Assembly: GCA_963573305.1 (NCBI GenBank)
Contig: OY754331.1
Span: forward strand, 8,714,868 to 8,778,867
Origin: Pyrrhosoma nymphula
Lineage: Eukaryota; Arthropoda; Insecta; Odonata; Coenagrionidae
Length of the DNA: 64,000 nucleotides
Reading direction: 5' to 3'
Position numbers and translations under genes: made by a program
Part shown: positions 34,707 through 46,086 of the stretch, piece by piece
How positions within the stretch are numbered: the first letter of the stretch is position 1
How the letters are laid out: each line of letters opens with the position of its first letter
Notes under the pieces: generated by a model
What the model saw: only the letters and a program-made list of their open reading frames with translations
What the model was told of the DNA's origin: nothing
The model's database searches: none

Positions 34707-37700
34707 ATACACAGAATGGAGAGGTGGGCTCAAGGAATCCATGTATAGCGTGCGGTGTCCAATTTCAATAGATTCTTGGGATCTTAGGTTGGGATCAATT
34801 GAATGAGTCAGTCTTTTTAAGAAAAAAGTGTTAGAAAAATTTAAAAACACATGCAACAATTAACGACGATACAAAAATATATTTGACCGCTTAGATCCGT
34901 AGCGTTATACCCTTCATTACCTCAGCAGTTAATGTATACTCCACGGTAATTGCTCATTGGTTGATGATGCGATATCTTTGCGACTAAATATTAAGTAAAA
35001 TTATTAGCCTTTGGAAAAAATGTTGAAGAGGGTACCTTCATTCGTTGTCAATAACTCCACTAAAAGTAAATCTATTTTCCTGAAATATTTCCCCATTGCT
35101 ATTATTCCTCATATAAATGCTTTGAAAAATTTAATTCGTCCCAATTGTAATTCTTACTGCGCGATAAAGTCGTAAACCCCCGCCGAGTGCAATCTTCCCG
35201 AAAAGCTCGTCGATTAGCAATCGAGTTGGCAATCTGTTCCTAATAGATGACCCTAGACTATTCCTGGATATTGAAAAGACTGCAATGTTGAATAAAATTT
35301 ACCGACAACCAATTTAAAGTGGATGGTACACCTAAGTGCACTAGATTTTGCATCGGTTGGAGATGATGATCAGGTCTACTTTTTGTCATCGAATAAAAAT
35401 ATGGTGCAACACCCGAAATTTTGTCAATGTAGGTACTATATGCACTGAAATATCTTAGAGAGAAGATGAATTACATTTTTTTATCTTATGGTTCTAGGGA
35501 GTGGGCATAAGTTTTTTTAACAAAAATAAACCACTATCGATGCCTTCTTGATAACGAACTCAACAATCCCAAACCTCTTAAAAAATCACCTTCAGTGAAA
35601 TCACCTTATTGAAATAACGCTGAAGCACCTTCAAATTTTTCAGCGCCAAGTTCCATATTTTCCCTTATCCTTTCAGGCTTCCCTCTTAACCATATTCGAA
35701 TGCCCACCTATCCAGCTTTTATCTCGTTCTCACAACCCTTCCTCTCCCAATCTTTCCATCGACCTTCAATTCGAAGCCGTTCGCTCCTATCGCTCCGAGG
35801 AATCTCGCTTGAGCCTGAAATCGATCCTCGTCCTTCGCACTTGACAATCCATTGCGCTAGGAGGTCTTAGCCGGCCACCAACACGGCCCAACCATTGATA
35901 GTATTTCCGTTCATCCCCAGATTTCTCTAAATTACTAATAACAGGGTTGGCCTTAAACAACTGATTCCCATTTTACCGCCATGAATTACGAGGAAGATTA
36001 TTGGGATCGCTGCCAAAAAAGGGTTCCCACAGTTTGCCAGGCGAATTTCTTTTTTTTTTGGAGGTTGCCATTGGGTGGCCAGTCGTAGAAGGCGGGTCAG
36101 TACACGGAGGAGGGGTTTGAGGAGGTTAGGATCCTGGCCGGTCAAGCATTTTGGCCCTTAACCCTCTTTTTCCATCTCTAGCTCCAGTTCAGGGTTCGAG
36201 TCGATATCCGTGGCGTGAACCTGTCACACGTGTACGTGATCCGGACGCATCTCACCCCGTCCGTTCCAATGAGGAGCATCCTCCTGCGTCCAACCACTCA
36301 CTAGTTCATCCTCCCCCGACAGTGAAGCTCTTCCTCCGTCACAGACCCTCATTGACTCTGGTATTCCATCCTATCCCAGAGCATAGACTTGCCTGATTTA
36401 TCCTCAGAATTGACGAGGAGGTCCTCCCTCACTGACACAAATTTTTACTGCTTTTTATGTATATGCCAAAATGAACGATTGAGATATCCGTCTCTGCGGT
36501 TAATATTTTCTTATTCTTTGCCGAATTCCCAACTTTCGCGAAAATCATCTTAATAATTTTCCCTCCCCTGTCTCAGTCAACTAAATTTACGTGACTCGCG
36601 CTAAATAATTATAATGATAAAATGTCCACTCAGGAAAACTCCTTGCTTAATGTTTTTTTCCCAGCTTATTATTTAATATAAGGAAAAATAGGACAGTTTT
36701 GTGTATTTCAAATACTGACAATCGTTATTTTCAGTCCTAACTCATAATCCGAGGGATTAACCAACATTTTTTGGGTAAAACTTTCTTGGAGTGCTTATTT
36801 TCTGCTATCCTTTTTTATTCTCATCTTGAATGAATGAGGGGTGAATCTTCCGTTCATTTTCATTTCTCTTTTTGAGGAACATCCTTAAAGTCGATAGATA
36901 ATATTTTTCTTATTGCGTCCCATTCCTCTGATCTAGAAGTTCCTCAAGCCCGTAGATATCAGCAGCTTACTTCAAAATATTAGTAGCACATTAACTATAG
37001 GATTTCACTTATGTAAATCGTAGCCATATTCATGAAATAAAGTTTCAACGCTATGAGTGCTTGTGTAATAAAATCACGGAGTATAACATCCGCAACCCGC
37101 AATGCATTATTGTTAAAATGTCAGTTTTCCCTGCCAATGTCCTATTCCATCTCGCTTCTCGAAGCTTCTACACTTTTTTTAGCTCTGATTTATATTACAG
37201 GTTCCTCGTTTGCAGGCCCTGATTACAGGACAATCATTTTAAAAATATCTGCGAGAAAAGTTCCTGCAGAAAACAACCGAGCCTCTAAATGCCAGGAAGA
37301 GGAAGATTTGAAACTTTTTGAGTCTTTGCTTCAATATTTAATTTCACTGGCGCCAACTCAAAGGAAATTTTCCTCCCATTATTCACTTGACGGAGCATAA
37401 ATACGTTTCATGATAATGGCATAATTTATGTAATGTGATCATTAATTCATTCGTTAGCGATAATCAAATCGAGAAGAATGAAAGCTACCTCCTAAAGTAT
37501 ACATATTAAACATACTTACATATTAAAGCTACATCCTAAAAATCAGGATGTTCCGTCCATTATGGCTAAATAATTGATGGATATAAAACATTCTGCTTAA
37601 GATCTAAGTCTGTCTGTTACATGAAAATCTTCTGGAACCTTATATAGGCAAAATAAACCCCGTACTTGCTCAAAATATGCCTGCACCAGCCCCAGAGCTG

Positions 37701-39632
37701 TGTTATTACCAGGCTGTGGCAATCTTGGCCCTGTGGCCGCGCTCAAACGTGCTTTCGTTCACATACATCCCTTCTGCTCCCTTTATCCTCTTTCACGTCT
37801 CAATCCCTTCAGTCTATTCCTCCTCTCCCCTCCTCCCCCTCAAACCTCCTCCCCTCCCCTCGCCCCCCCCCGTCCCCCATCTCTCTCACTCAGCGCTCTG
37901 CTCCCTCGAAAAGGTCCGCCTTTACGTTTGTCAGCACTTCTCCACGAGGCCATGGAGTGGGTGGGTGGGCAAAGTTTATAGGACGTCCCGTCTAGGGGTC
38001 GGCAGCAGCAGCAGCACAGTAGGCGGCAAAAAATGTGTTCGACTGAGTGTCCCTCGCCTTGTGGGTGGGTGGCTCTACTGGGTGGGATAGGATGATGAAA
38101 TCCGCCAGGGGGCGCGATAGGAAGGGTTGGGCAGGGAGAGGTCAAAGGGCAGCAGCTTTAGGGCCCTTCGAGGAGAGAAAACAAACTTGATTGGAGAATT
38201 TGAGGGTTTTTTTTCTCTTTTGAAGGTCATGGAAATAGATAAAAGTTAAAGGATTCCAAGCGGAAGCTTATGTTTGGGACATTCCAAACGCTTCCTCAAT
38301 AATTGGCAATCAAATATTGATATTACCCCCAAGTACCCTTGCTTGCTTCTTTTCTCTCACAAATTATTTCATTTAAAGAATTTTCTTCGGTCACTTTTCC
38401 TTAGAGTTTTTGTCTGCCCCATAAACCTTGCCATGTGGCTGAAATAGCGTTAGAAGAAGAACTTCTCTTATTGTACACGTTTACTTATGTAATTTTGGTG
38501 CTACGCCAATTTCACTTCAATGATTATAAAAAAGGTATTGGTCAACCAGACCTTAGACATGTTATAGCTCTAATACAATCAAGTTTTCAATCTTTCGGCA
38601 AAATTAATTAAATATTTTTAAGTATTTTCACGCTGATGGGAAAAGGGAAACGGTTTCTTAGTGATTTCAGAAAACCATGCGATTAAACTCTTAGTTGCAC
38701 TCATCGACGTTTTCCATTTCTCTTAAAACTCAGACATTGTTATGAGCTCTAATCGTTAACTAACAGAAATAATTCATGCAAAAGCAGCATTAGATTGGAG
38801 AAACGAGCATGCTTTCTTTTACTCGGCCGTTCATTTACTTAACATGAATGGAAAAATTCCGAAGCAGAAGAAATCAAATCAAATTGTGTGAAGGGGAAAA
38901 AGTTTCTGCATTCTTCTAGCTAAAGTTTCCTTTTAAGGTAATCACTTGGGACTGATGGACCCTTTCTTCACCACTAGCCTGTATTAATTTTCCCAGATAT
39001 ATTTTTTGTTAAACCCTTAGTGAATCACTGATGGACGTGTCGTTAAAGATGGCGTGCCTCTGAATTTTCTTTGCGCAAGAGGAATATTTAGTATATTTCG
39101 CCGAAAGTGAAGAACTTCCCTAAACGTTCACGCTATGCATTAAACATTTCAATCGAACAGCAAATTTTAATTGCTTGATAAATTCTTATGTTACATATAC
39201 ATACATACTAGAATTCAAATATGCTTGATTATAAACGTTTTGCTATTTAATCATTACGTAAATGAACGCTACTATTGCCTTCCTGGAGAAAAAGATTTGC
39301 TGAGTGTATGGATTGATTTTGCCATGAAGTTTTAAGGTTGTGCCAAAAGAATTGAGGAAACATATCATACGTCGTTCATGAGGCATCTGTCACTGAATTT
39401 CAGCTATTTCTTGGCCATCTGACACTTATTATTTACAAAAATCCCAGGCATAGGATTGCCTTTTAAAATAACTTATATTTAATTTCTATTTCATCCTCCG
39501 ATGATTTCTTTTAATTTTTTGTCGAAAATCTTTGAATGCTAGAATTTTTATCTCACCAAAAGTCATGCTATGAACGCTAGAGACCTTCGAATTTACGGTT
39601 TTTTTCCTGGTAAAAATGGAAAAAAAACTAGC
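34707..39632. other. Non-coding; GC-rich island at about 37660-38170
   Basis: Mostly AT-rich. The 37660-38170 island has a C/T-dense stretch (37780-37880), a short AGC run (38002-38015) and overlapping ORFs up to 137 residues in three plus frames and one minus frame, indicating composition rather than coding. Nothing else supportable. Confidence 0.4.
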
Positions 39633-39709
39633 CATTTCAAGAAATACATTTTCCCGATATACAAGATATACATTTCAAGAAATACATTTTCCCGGAATAC
39701 ATTTTCCCG
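39633..39709 (+). repeat. Short tandem repeat, 2.6 units of about 38 bp
   Basis: CATTTCAAGAAATACATTTT plus CCCG occurs at 39633-39656 and 39671-39694, with a third partial unit GAATACATTTTCCCG at 39695-39709. Confidence 0.8.
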
Positions 39710-40678
39710 TCAGACCCTTGCCTCTCTGGATACAAATATTTTGTCATAATCAAATATCGAAAGGTCAACATCACCATTGCTATCGGCAACACCAAACAGG
39801 CTATTTCACAAAACATTTATATTTTAAATTCTTGGTTATTAGCGATTCCTGAACCGATTCCGATTCATGTTTTCAGTAGATAAAAAAACAGAAAAAGGAA
39901 ATCAAGGAACGTAGCTTGTGAGGCTCATGACCCACGCATGCTTCAGACTGCTTGTGCCGAAGTAATTCCTCGTGTTGTTGCACGCCGGAGCTGGGATTTT
40001 GATTGGCGGCGGAATGAGGACGAGAGCACAGGTGTAAATCGCCTTCTCCCGCCTAAGTAGGCTTCCTCAACGCAAACGACGCCAGCCACCATGCATAATT
40101 CAGGCCACGTTCGCACCATATCCGTGCGGTGGGCACCGAGGCTCCCTCTCCAGACAGTAACGAAGGAGGATAATAAAAGCGGAGCTCGCTCATGTATAAA
40201 CCTCTCCTCGGCGGTTAATACGAAGGCCGAAGGCTTCACCCGCGTCCGGATGCCGTGCAATATTACTGAGAAGGTGTTACTCGGAGAAATAGGTGCTCCG
40301 TGACGATAGTGGAAATATGCTGGGAAGTAAAAAAAATGAAAATACGAGATTGTTCGGAAGTGGATGAGGAGCCAGGAAATGAGAAGCGAAATGTGATACA
40401 GTAACACTCCTCATGTCTCTTTGGAATTTTTCACGAGGACTTACGAGATGGGGCGTCCTGTCGCCATCCATGAGATAGGGAGGGGTGAGATTAAAAAAGA
40501 GAAATAATAAAGGGGGGGATTTGATTACTACCGATGTGAATCGTTTCATTTACCTCGTGTTCGTAAATAGTAAGCAGTATATGTACTTCTTGAATCTATC
40601 ATTTTTACAGCCTAAAATTGTCATTTTTTCGCCTTTGTTGATACAGCCACGCTACAATCTACCAATTGTGTAAATGTC
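39710..40678. other. Non-coding; no gene recognised
   Basis: A CpG-rich patch at about 39930-40310 gives a 154-residue minus ORF and a 70-residue plus ORF over the same bases, neither with a recognisable domain. Confidence 0.4.
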
Positions 40679-40775
40679 GGCCTCGGTCGTGGCGGGGTAA
40701 CGTTCTTCCCTACCAAGGTCGCGGGTTCGAGTCCCGCCTTGTGGTTTTTCCCCATCCAGGGCATGGTTGTGTGTT
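40679..40775 (+). repeat. tRNA-derived SINE (tRNA-like head)
   Basis: The B box GGTTCGAGTCC (40724-40734) is perfect and sits in a T-arm (GCGGG/CCCGC). The A-box region (GTGGCGGGGTAACG, about 40690-40703) is recognisable but imperfect. The acceptor ends do not pair well enough for a working tRNA, and a non-tRNA tail follows (GTTTTTCCCCATCCAGGGCA). This is the usual make-up of an insect SINE transcribed by RNA polymerase III. Confidence 0.65.
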
Positions 40776-42769
40776 GCCAAAATATAGTAAATAGGTAGTA
40801 ATTGGCGAAAGCTGTTACCTATAGAGAAATTATCATTATTATTGTGCGATTAGAACTATTTTTTAAAGCAGGGTTTCAGGATTCGTTGGAAACATTTATG
40901 AATACTGCACTAGTCTTCGCTCTTTACCGATCTGAATTCAGACATTCAGGTTTGAAATCATACTTCCTTGTAGAAAAAGTACATCACCTTATATAAATTA
41001 TTAGAATAATGCCCTCCATGCCGCTCGAACTAGCTCAATTTTAATTTTTCGGGTGAGTTAAACCAAGCGTGCAGCCTTCGAGTCTCCATTGGAACCCATG
41101 TGCGAGGGTGCGACAAAGGAGAGGGAGGAGAAGAGAGGTGGAAAGATAAGGAGATGTAGAGGGAGGGAGAGGTATGAAGGTGGAAGCAAACAAACAGGGT
41201 GGGATGTAGAACCGAGGCGTGAAACATGAACGAGAGTCGAGCGACCCTCGTCACGTGGCCGACATAAATGGCGCACGCCATCCAGTGCAGTGCAGAGTGG
41301 CGGTCGCCCGGGTCGTGACCCGGGGTGGCGGAGATGCGGCGTCAAGCTGGAGCCTCGAGATGTCTCGGTCAAAAGGCTTGTCCGAATTCAAGCTCACGGG
41401 CGTGCCATTCAGAGCGCTCCCTCCTGCCATAATGCCAGAAGAAACCTTTCCGGTTTTCCCGACAGCAGATCTCAGCTGATCGGAGTTATCCAGGCGAAGG
41501 CAGCGCCGCTCCCTTCGCCACTCATCGCTGTCGAATGAGTGCTCACAGTCCATCGCATCGCCACTTAGTGACTGCAGTTCAGTCAGGCTGAGTTAACGGA
41601 GGAAATCATGCGCAACTGGAAGTTAGTCTTTCTAATCTTTAGTTTCCAAGCAACCCTCTCTGGTGTCTAGATACGCAGTTAACTTGAGAGCTCTGTTGAG
41701 ATATGGTCAACATTTTTAATGATTTGCTTTTCTATAAAATCATAGCTACTATGATCAAAGTTGACAAAGGTGACCATTCGTTAAAGAGATTGATCGAGAA
41801 AACAAATATATAATAGAAGTCACGTAAAAATAAAGGTCGGCCGAAGATTTAGGAGCTAAACGCAGAGTTTTAGTTGTGAGTGAATGCCTGGAGATCACGC
41901 AACGATTGCAATAGCCTTAATAAAAGGCGTAAAATTTACTTAAAATTTGCCTTATATATAGAATTTCCATAATTATAAATGTACATTTTACATGAAGGTA
42001 AATCTTCATTCTGAAACGCTATGGTGTGTTATTGATTTGGAATTTTGCCGAGTAAAGTGGCGATAACATGTTGAGAAACGTTGTCGTGACCTACTAGCGG
42101 TGGTATGATAGATATTCCATGAGATTTAGAGTAATTGTCACTATTAATCTCCTGGTGGATGTACAAAAGGAATATCATTGTTTAATTAACTTTTTGCAGG
42201 GTACTGTACAGCGAGGTTTTAGAATCTGTGATGCTTATCATAAAAAAACCATTAGTGTTACCGTTTTTTAGTAAGCACATGGAAATGGAAGGATATTTGG
42301 AGTGAGTTTTTTTTCCCGTCAACTGGTAAAGGAACTAAATATTAACGACTGGGACCTCTATGGTTGTTTCTAACGCTGCAAGATAATGTTCATGCATAGT
42401 GATGAATAGAGTATCAATCGAAGTATCAATCATAATATCTGCTTTATATAAAATTACCCGTGAATTTCAACAAGCAACTGGAAGTACAATCAACAATTAT
42501 ATATCGCGTTAGGAGTGATGTTTTAGAAGTAGCGATTACCGGAATACTTACAAGGAAAACTAGGTGTAAAAAATATCAGGATGTTCATGTACAGCTCTGG
42601 CAAAAGCTTATGGCGTTCGGATGATGTTGTCCGCGTCTCATAAATTCCATTTTTTTTAAATGCACTCATGCATGGCACAAATTCCATGTCTTCGTCTTCC
42701 CCTACGCCCCTTCTCCCTACCCCTTCCACCAAACTTTACCCCTCCACGACTTCTTCTTTTGCGCATCCA
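40776..42769. other. Non-coding; CpG-rich island at about 41070-41580
   Basis: The island leads into the candidate first exon at 41579-41670 (separate entry). ORFs inside the island overlap on both strands and show no domain. Beyond 41700 the sequence is AT-rich. Confidence 0.4.
41579..41670 (+). promoter_or_regulatory. Candidate initiator plus short signal-peptide-like first coding exon
   Basis: At the downstream edge of a CpG-rich island, TCAGTC (41579-41584) matches the arthropod initiator TCAKTY. The ATG at 41608 opens 20 codons (MRNWKLVFLIFSFQATLSGV) with a positive start and hydrophobic core like a secretory signal, then TAG. A possible weak donor (TCTCTGGTGTCT, about 41658-41669) lies just before the stop. 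No TATA or DPE is evident. This could be the first exon of a secreted protein gene or chance. Confidence 0.2.
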
Positions 42770-42840
42770 AACGCCATAAACGCATAAGCTTTCGCGCCAT
42801 AAACGCCATAAACGCATAAACGCATAAGCTTTCGCGAGAG
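42770..42840 (+). repeat. Minisatellite of CATAAACG units
   Basis: Repeated CATAAACG(C) units with two copies of a longer block (CATAAACGCATAAGCTTTCGCG is present twice, at about 42775 and 42815). It lies just left of the piggyBac element. Confidence 0.75.
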
Positions 42841-42913
42841 CTTTAAGTGTCATAGTAATGACATGGGGAAAACACAAAGTTCAAAACTCAGAAGTAAATA
42901 GCATTTTACTCGT

Positions 42914-42917
42914 TTAA
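42914..42917 (+). repeat. TTAA target site, left (piggyBac)
   Basis: TTAA directly outside the terminal sequence AACTAGAAGCGCCG. The right-hand counterpart is TTGA at 45039-45042. Confidence 0.65.
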
Positions 42918-45038
42918 AACTAGAAGCGCCGTATTTTCCCCATACACCTAAAAGTGCCGGCAGCGGTCATTTTGACCGGTAGGTGTTTTTCCTCGTTTAG
43001 TAGGTGTATATGAATAATTTCACGCATATATTCAATTTTTAAGGTATATTATTTTATTTTAAGAAACGTAAAACAACATTTTCGGGGATACTATCGTTCG
43101 GCGGGCGGCGGGCGCAGACCCATAGCAGAAATATTTGAAATTAAAATCTGCTAATACCCAAAACTTTATTCCGAATTTGTCTGGTTAATTTGCCCACCAT
43201 TCACTCGCTGCTCGTCCAGCGTGAGGTATTCACTTGGAATATGGCAAGCTATCCAATTGTCCACACAGCTATTCCATATTTTGGACATAAATGCAAATTT
43301 ATCCGTAGTTAGTCGCTGAGATCTTGTACTCTGAACATCAAAACGTAAGTACTTCATAAGCGAGCGAAATCTGCTTCGTGACATTGTCTAAAAAACACTG
43401 GCCCCCATTCACTAGATCATAGCATATCATAATCTAGCGAACCGCAACCATATGCTCCTCGTGCGTACATTAGGGCAAATATGACTTCAATTTCCTCAAC
43501 AGTTTTGGTCCAATCTTCCTTACCCAAGCGAACTGCTTCTGCCTCAGTGCATATTTTGATATGTCGGAGCATACGTTCATCAATAAATAGACGCCATCCG
43601 CTAGATACGCTATCTTTAGACACTCTTCGTTTGATTTGAGGTGATGGTCCGGATTTTCTTTTATAATATTTTGACTCGCAAGCCTACCGATCGTGTGTGC
43701 ACCATTTGGGGTCACATGGGGCCCGCTCATTGAGTCCATACCCTCCAAATAGCCGAGTTCAGACTGCTGGAGTAAACGAGCCTTTTTTTTCACGCCCCCT
43801 CGACCCTTCCGTCCCCCTATCCGTTCTGCGCTTCTTGGAGGGAGGCAACCCTCACCGGAAGCATTTTCGAGGGCAGCATCGCTGTGTAGTTGGAGATTCC
43901 CTTGAACTGCGTCAGCAGCGGTCGGCTCTCTGCAGTTCCTCGCACTTTATCTTCCCCGACCTCCTCATTTTCTTCCCCCTCTACCAAACCTCACTCCCTG
44001 AGCACCACTGTAGCCGATGCCTAAGGACAAGTGAGGAAACGTATGCATAAAATACTCAAAATCATGAAAATTCATGCGCTAACAATCTCCTTGTAATATA
44101 TAGACTCGTAGTTATACCAAAAGATAATTGACTAGAGTCAGGAAAGGGTGCTTTCGTCAGATGATCTTGCAGAGACGCTCGTGTTGAGGCATCACCGTCT
44201 GAATTGCCGCTCCCACTTTCAGCAATGTCACTTGAAGTGTCAAAGCAGAAAGTAATTCCATCATCCAAATCAGAATCCACTGGTTTGAATTCGTCGATAT
44301 CAGAATCGCTTACTGATAAGTCTTGCCAAATTTGCACAAGTTCTTCCGAAGTAGGACTGCGTCACCGGGACATGTCTCAGAGCATCGGGGTTTTGCTCCT
44401 ACCCAATGCGCGGTCAAATCTCGACTGACCGTGTAAGGATAAAAAAAGGGACGAAGAGTCTGGTGAAAAACAGCACATCTCGCTGTAAAATAAAGTCTGG
44501 GACGGTAGAACTGGTAGCAATATGCATGGTTTAATGCTGTTACCTCCTTTAATCACGACTCCCTGAAGGTAAATAATATACTTATATTTACTCTGCAAAA
44601 TTTTTACACTGTAAACTATCACCATCTATTTTTGTGTATTGCACAATTGGTGATCAATCAGCGTATCCCAAAGCTTGTGTTTAAGTGGAAAAACGAAATT
44701 ATTTATAAATCACATTCATTACTATAAAATAATGTAAATTTGAGTTATAAATGAAATAACCTGCCTTAAAATTGAAAATATGCGTGAAATTATTCATACA
44801 CCCCATCAAAACAAAAGAAAACACCTACCGGTCAAAATGACCGCTGCCGGCGCTTTTAGGTATATCAACAATTATTTCATAAATAATGCAGCCGAGCATC
44901 AAAATTTTTGGCATGTGGACGTAGGATAGAAGTCCATTAAAAGTCACAAAATATTAATAATTATTTATCACCGTGCAGGAAAAGGGGACCATTTGAAAAT
45001 CAAAAACGGTCAAAATGACCACTCCGGCGCTTCTAGTG
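42918..45038 (-). mobile_element. piggyBac-family DNA transposon, internally deleted, 2.1 kb
   Basis: Ends: AACTAGAAGCGCCG on the left and, inverted, CACTAGAAGCGCCG on the right, flanked by TTAA and a mutated TTGA; piggyBac elements insert at TTAA. A second, inner pair of inverted repeats (left about 42946-43045, right about 44770-44865, about 95 bp) resembles the outer terminus: (A)CCTAAAAG(T/C)GCCGGC followed by GGTCATTTTGACC. That palindrome occurs at 42965-42977, 44830-44842 and 45008-45020. Inside on the minus strand is a broken transposase. Most of the catalytic domain after the first Asp and the C-terminal cysteine-rich part are absent, so the copy is nonautonomous. Confidence 0.85.
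43166..44337 (-). pseudogene. piggyBac transposase remnant (DDE_Tnp_1_7 type)
   Basis: The living enzyme excises the element and inserts it at TTAA. Pieces in order on the minus strand: an acidic N-terminus (44337-44062, with VSDSDIDEFKPVDSDLDDGI); a disrupted GC-rich stretch (about 43795-44060) that may hold an unrelated insertion; then WRLFIDERMLRHIKICTEAE and IEVIFALMYARGAYGCGSL (43623-43417); and SRSRFRSLMKYLRFDVQSTR with the segment ending in LTLDEQ (43384-43166). The Asp of LTLDEQ corresponds to the first catalytic Asp of piggyBac transposases. The other two catalytic Asp residues and the C-terminal zinc-binding region are not found. Several frameshifts and a TAG at about 43412-43414 interrupt it. 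Confidence 0.82.
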
Positions 45039-45055
45039 TTGAAGGCATCAATGGA

Positions 45056-45495
45056 TCATATGGATCTAAAGTGAACATATGGATCTAAATCTTCGGCACC
45101 ACTGAACGGGCAAAGGTGTTGCCTAGCTTTCCGCAAAAGATAGGTCGCACTGCAGTCGGCATGGTTCTGCTTCAAAGTGTCAAAAATGCCGGTTTAATTG
45201 GGAGGCCAATACCGGTACCTTTAATTCCAGCTACTCCATTTGAATCACGGCCTTTCCTTCGGCATGGTTCGCTTGTATGTGTGTCAAAAATGGCCGTTGT
45301 TAATAGGGAGGCCAAATCCGGTACCTTTATTTCCAGTATCTCCATTTGAATCACGGCCTTTCCTTATTAGAACCACCTTCTCTATAGTGACGGCGCTACA
45401 ATGCTACAATCTGCTTGGTCCTGATTTTTCGATGGATGCGGAATGTTTGGTAACACACACTGGGGGTAAGTTCAGGATCCATATGTATATTCATG
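45056..45495 (-). mobile_element. MITE copy 1, with internal 104-bp duplication
   Basis: Inverted relative to the copy at 45763-46086 and clearly homologous along its length. The inner end is GGATCCATATGTATATTCATG (45475-45495 region); the outer end is a diverged form with CATATGGATC. It differs from copy 2 by a tandem duplication: 45158-45259 and 45260-45365 are two diverged units, each ending CCATTTGAATCACGGCCTTT. The left end lies about 15 bases beyond the piggyBac right end. No ORF of note. Confidence 0.8.
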
Positions 45496-45762
45496 GTTAA
45501 AGGCTTCAGGTGGTGTAATATAAGAAAGGATAGATGATTCAAGGGGAGTGCAGAGTGGAGAAGTGAATGGGAGAGATGAAGAACATGGAATACCTAAGCT
45601 AACGAGGGCCGTCCCAAGATAATAAAATAAACCATACCAATAAAAAGTGGTAGTGATTTAATCTGGGTGTTATTAACTTAGCAGATTGTCCGAGGGAGGA
45701 GTCAGTAGAAAATGAATCATACCTAATGAGAGCCAAGCAGAAAGAATAGCGATGATGATCGG

Positions 45763-46086
45763 CATGAATATACACACATGGATCCTAAACTTGTCCCCAT
45801 TGGGTGTTGCCAAACAATCCGCATGCACCGACAAATCAGGACCAAGCAGATTGTAGCGCCACCACTCCAGAGAAGGTGGTTCTAATAAGGAAAGACCGTG
45901 ATTCAAATGGAGATACTGGATATAAAGGTACCGGAATTGGCCTCCCTATTATCACCGTCCATTTTTGACACAAAGAAGCGGAACCATGCTGACTGCAGCG
46001 CGACCTATCTTTTGCGGAAAGCTAGGCAACACCTTTGCCCCTACAGTGGTGCCGAAGATTTAGATCCATGTGTATGTATATTCATG
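45763..46086 (+). mobile_element. MITE copy 2, 324 bp
   Basis: Terminal inverted repeats: CATGAATATACACACATGGATC (45763-45784) and its complement at 46063-46086 (GATCCATGTGTATG...TTCATG). The body is homologous in opposite orientation to 45056-45495. The superfamily is unassigned; the flanks share GATGATC but not at the exact edge, so I do not claim a target-site duplication. Confidence 0.82.
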
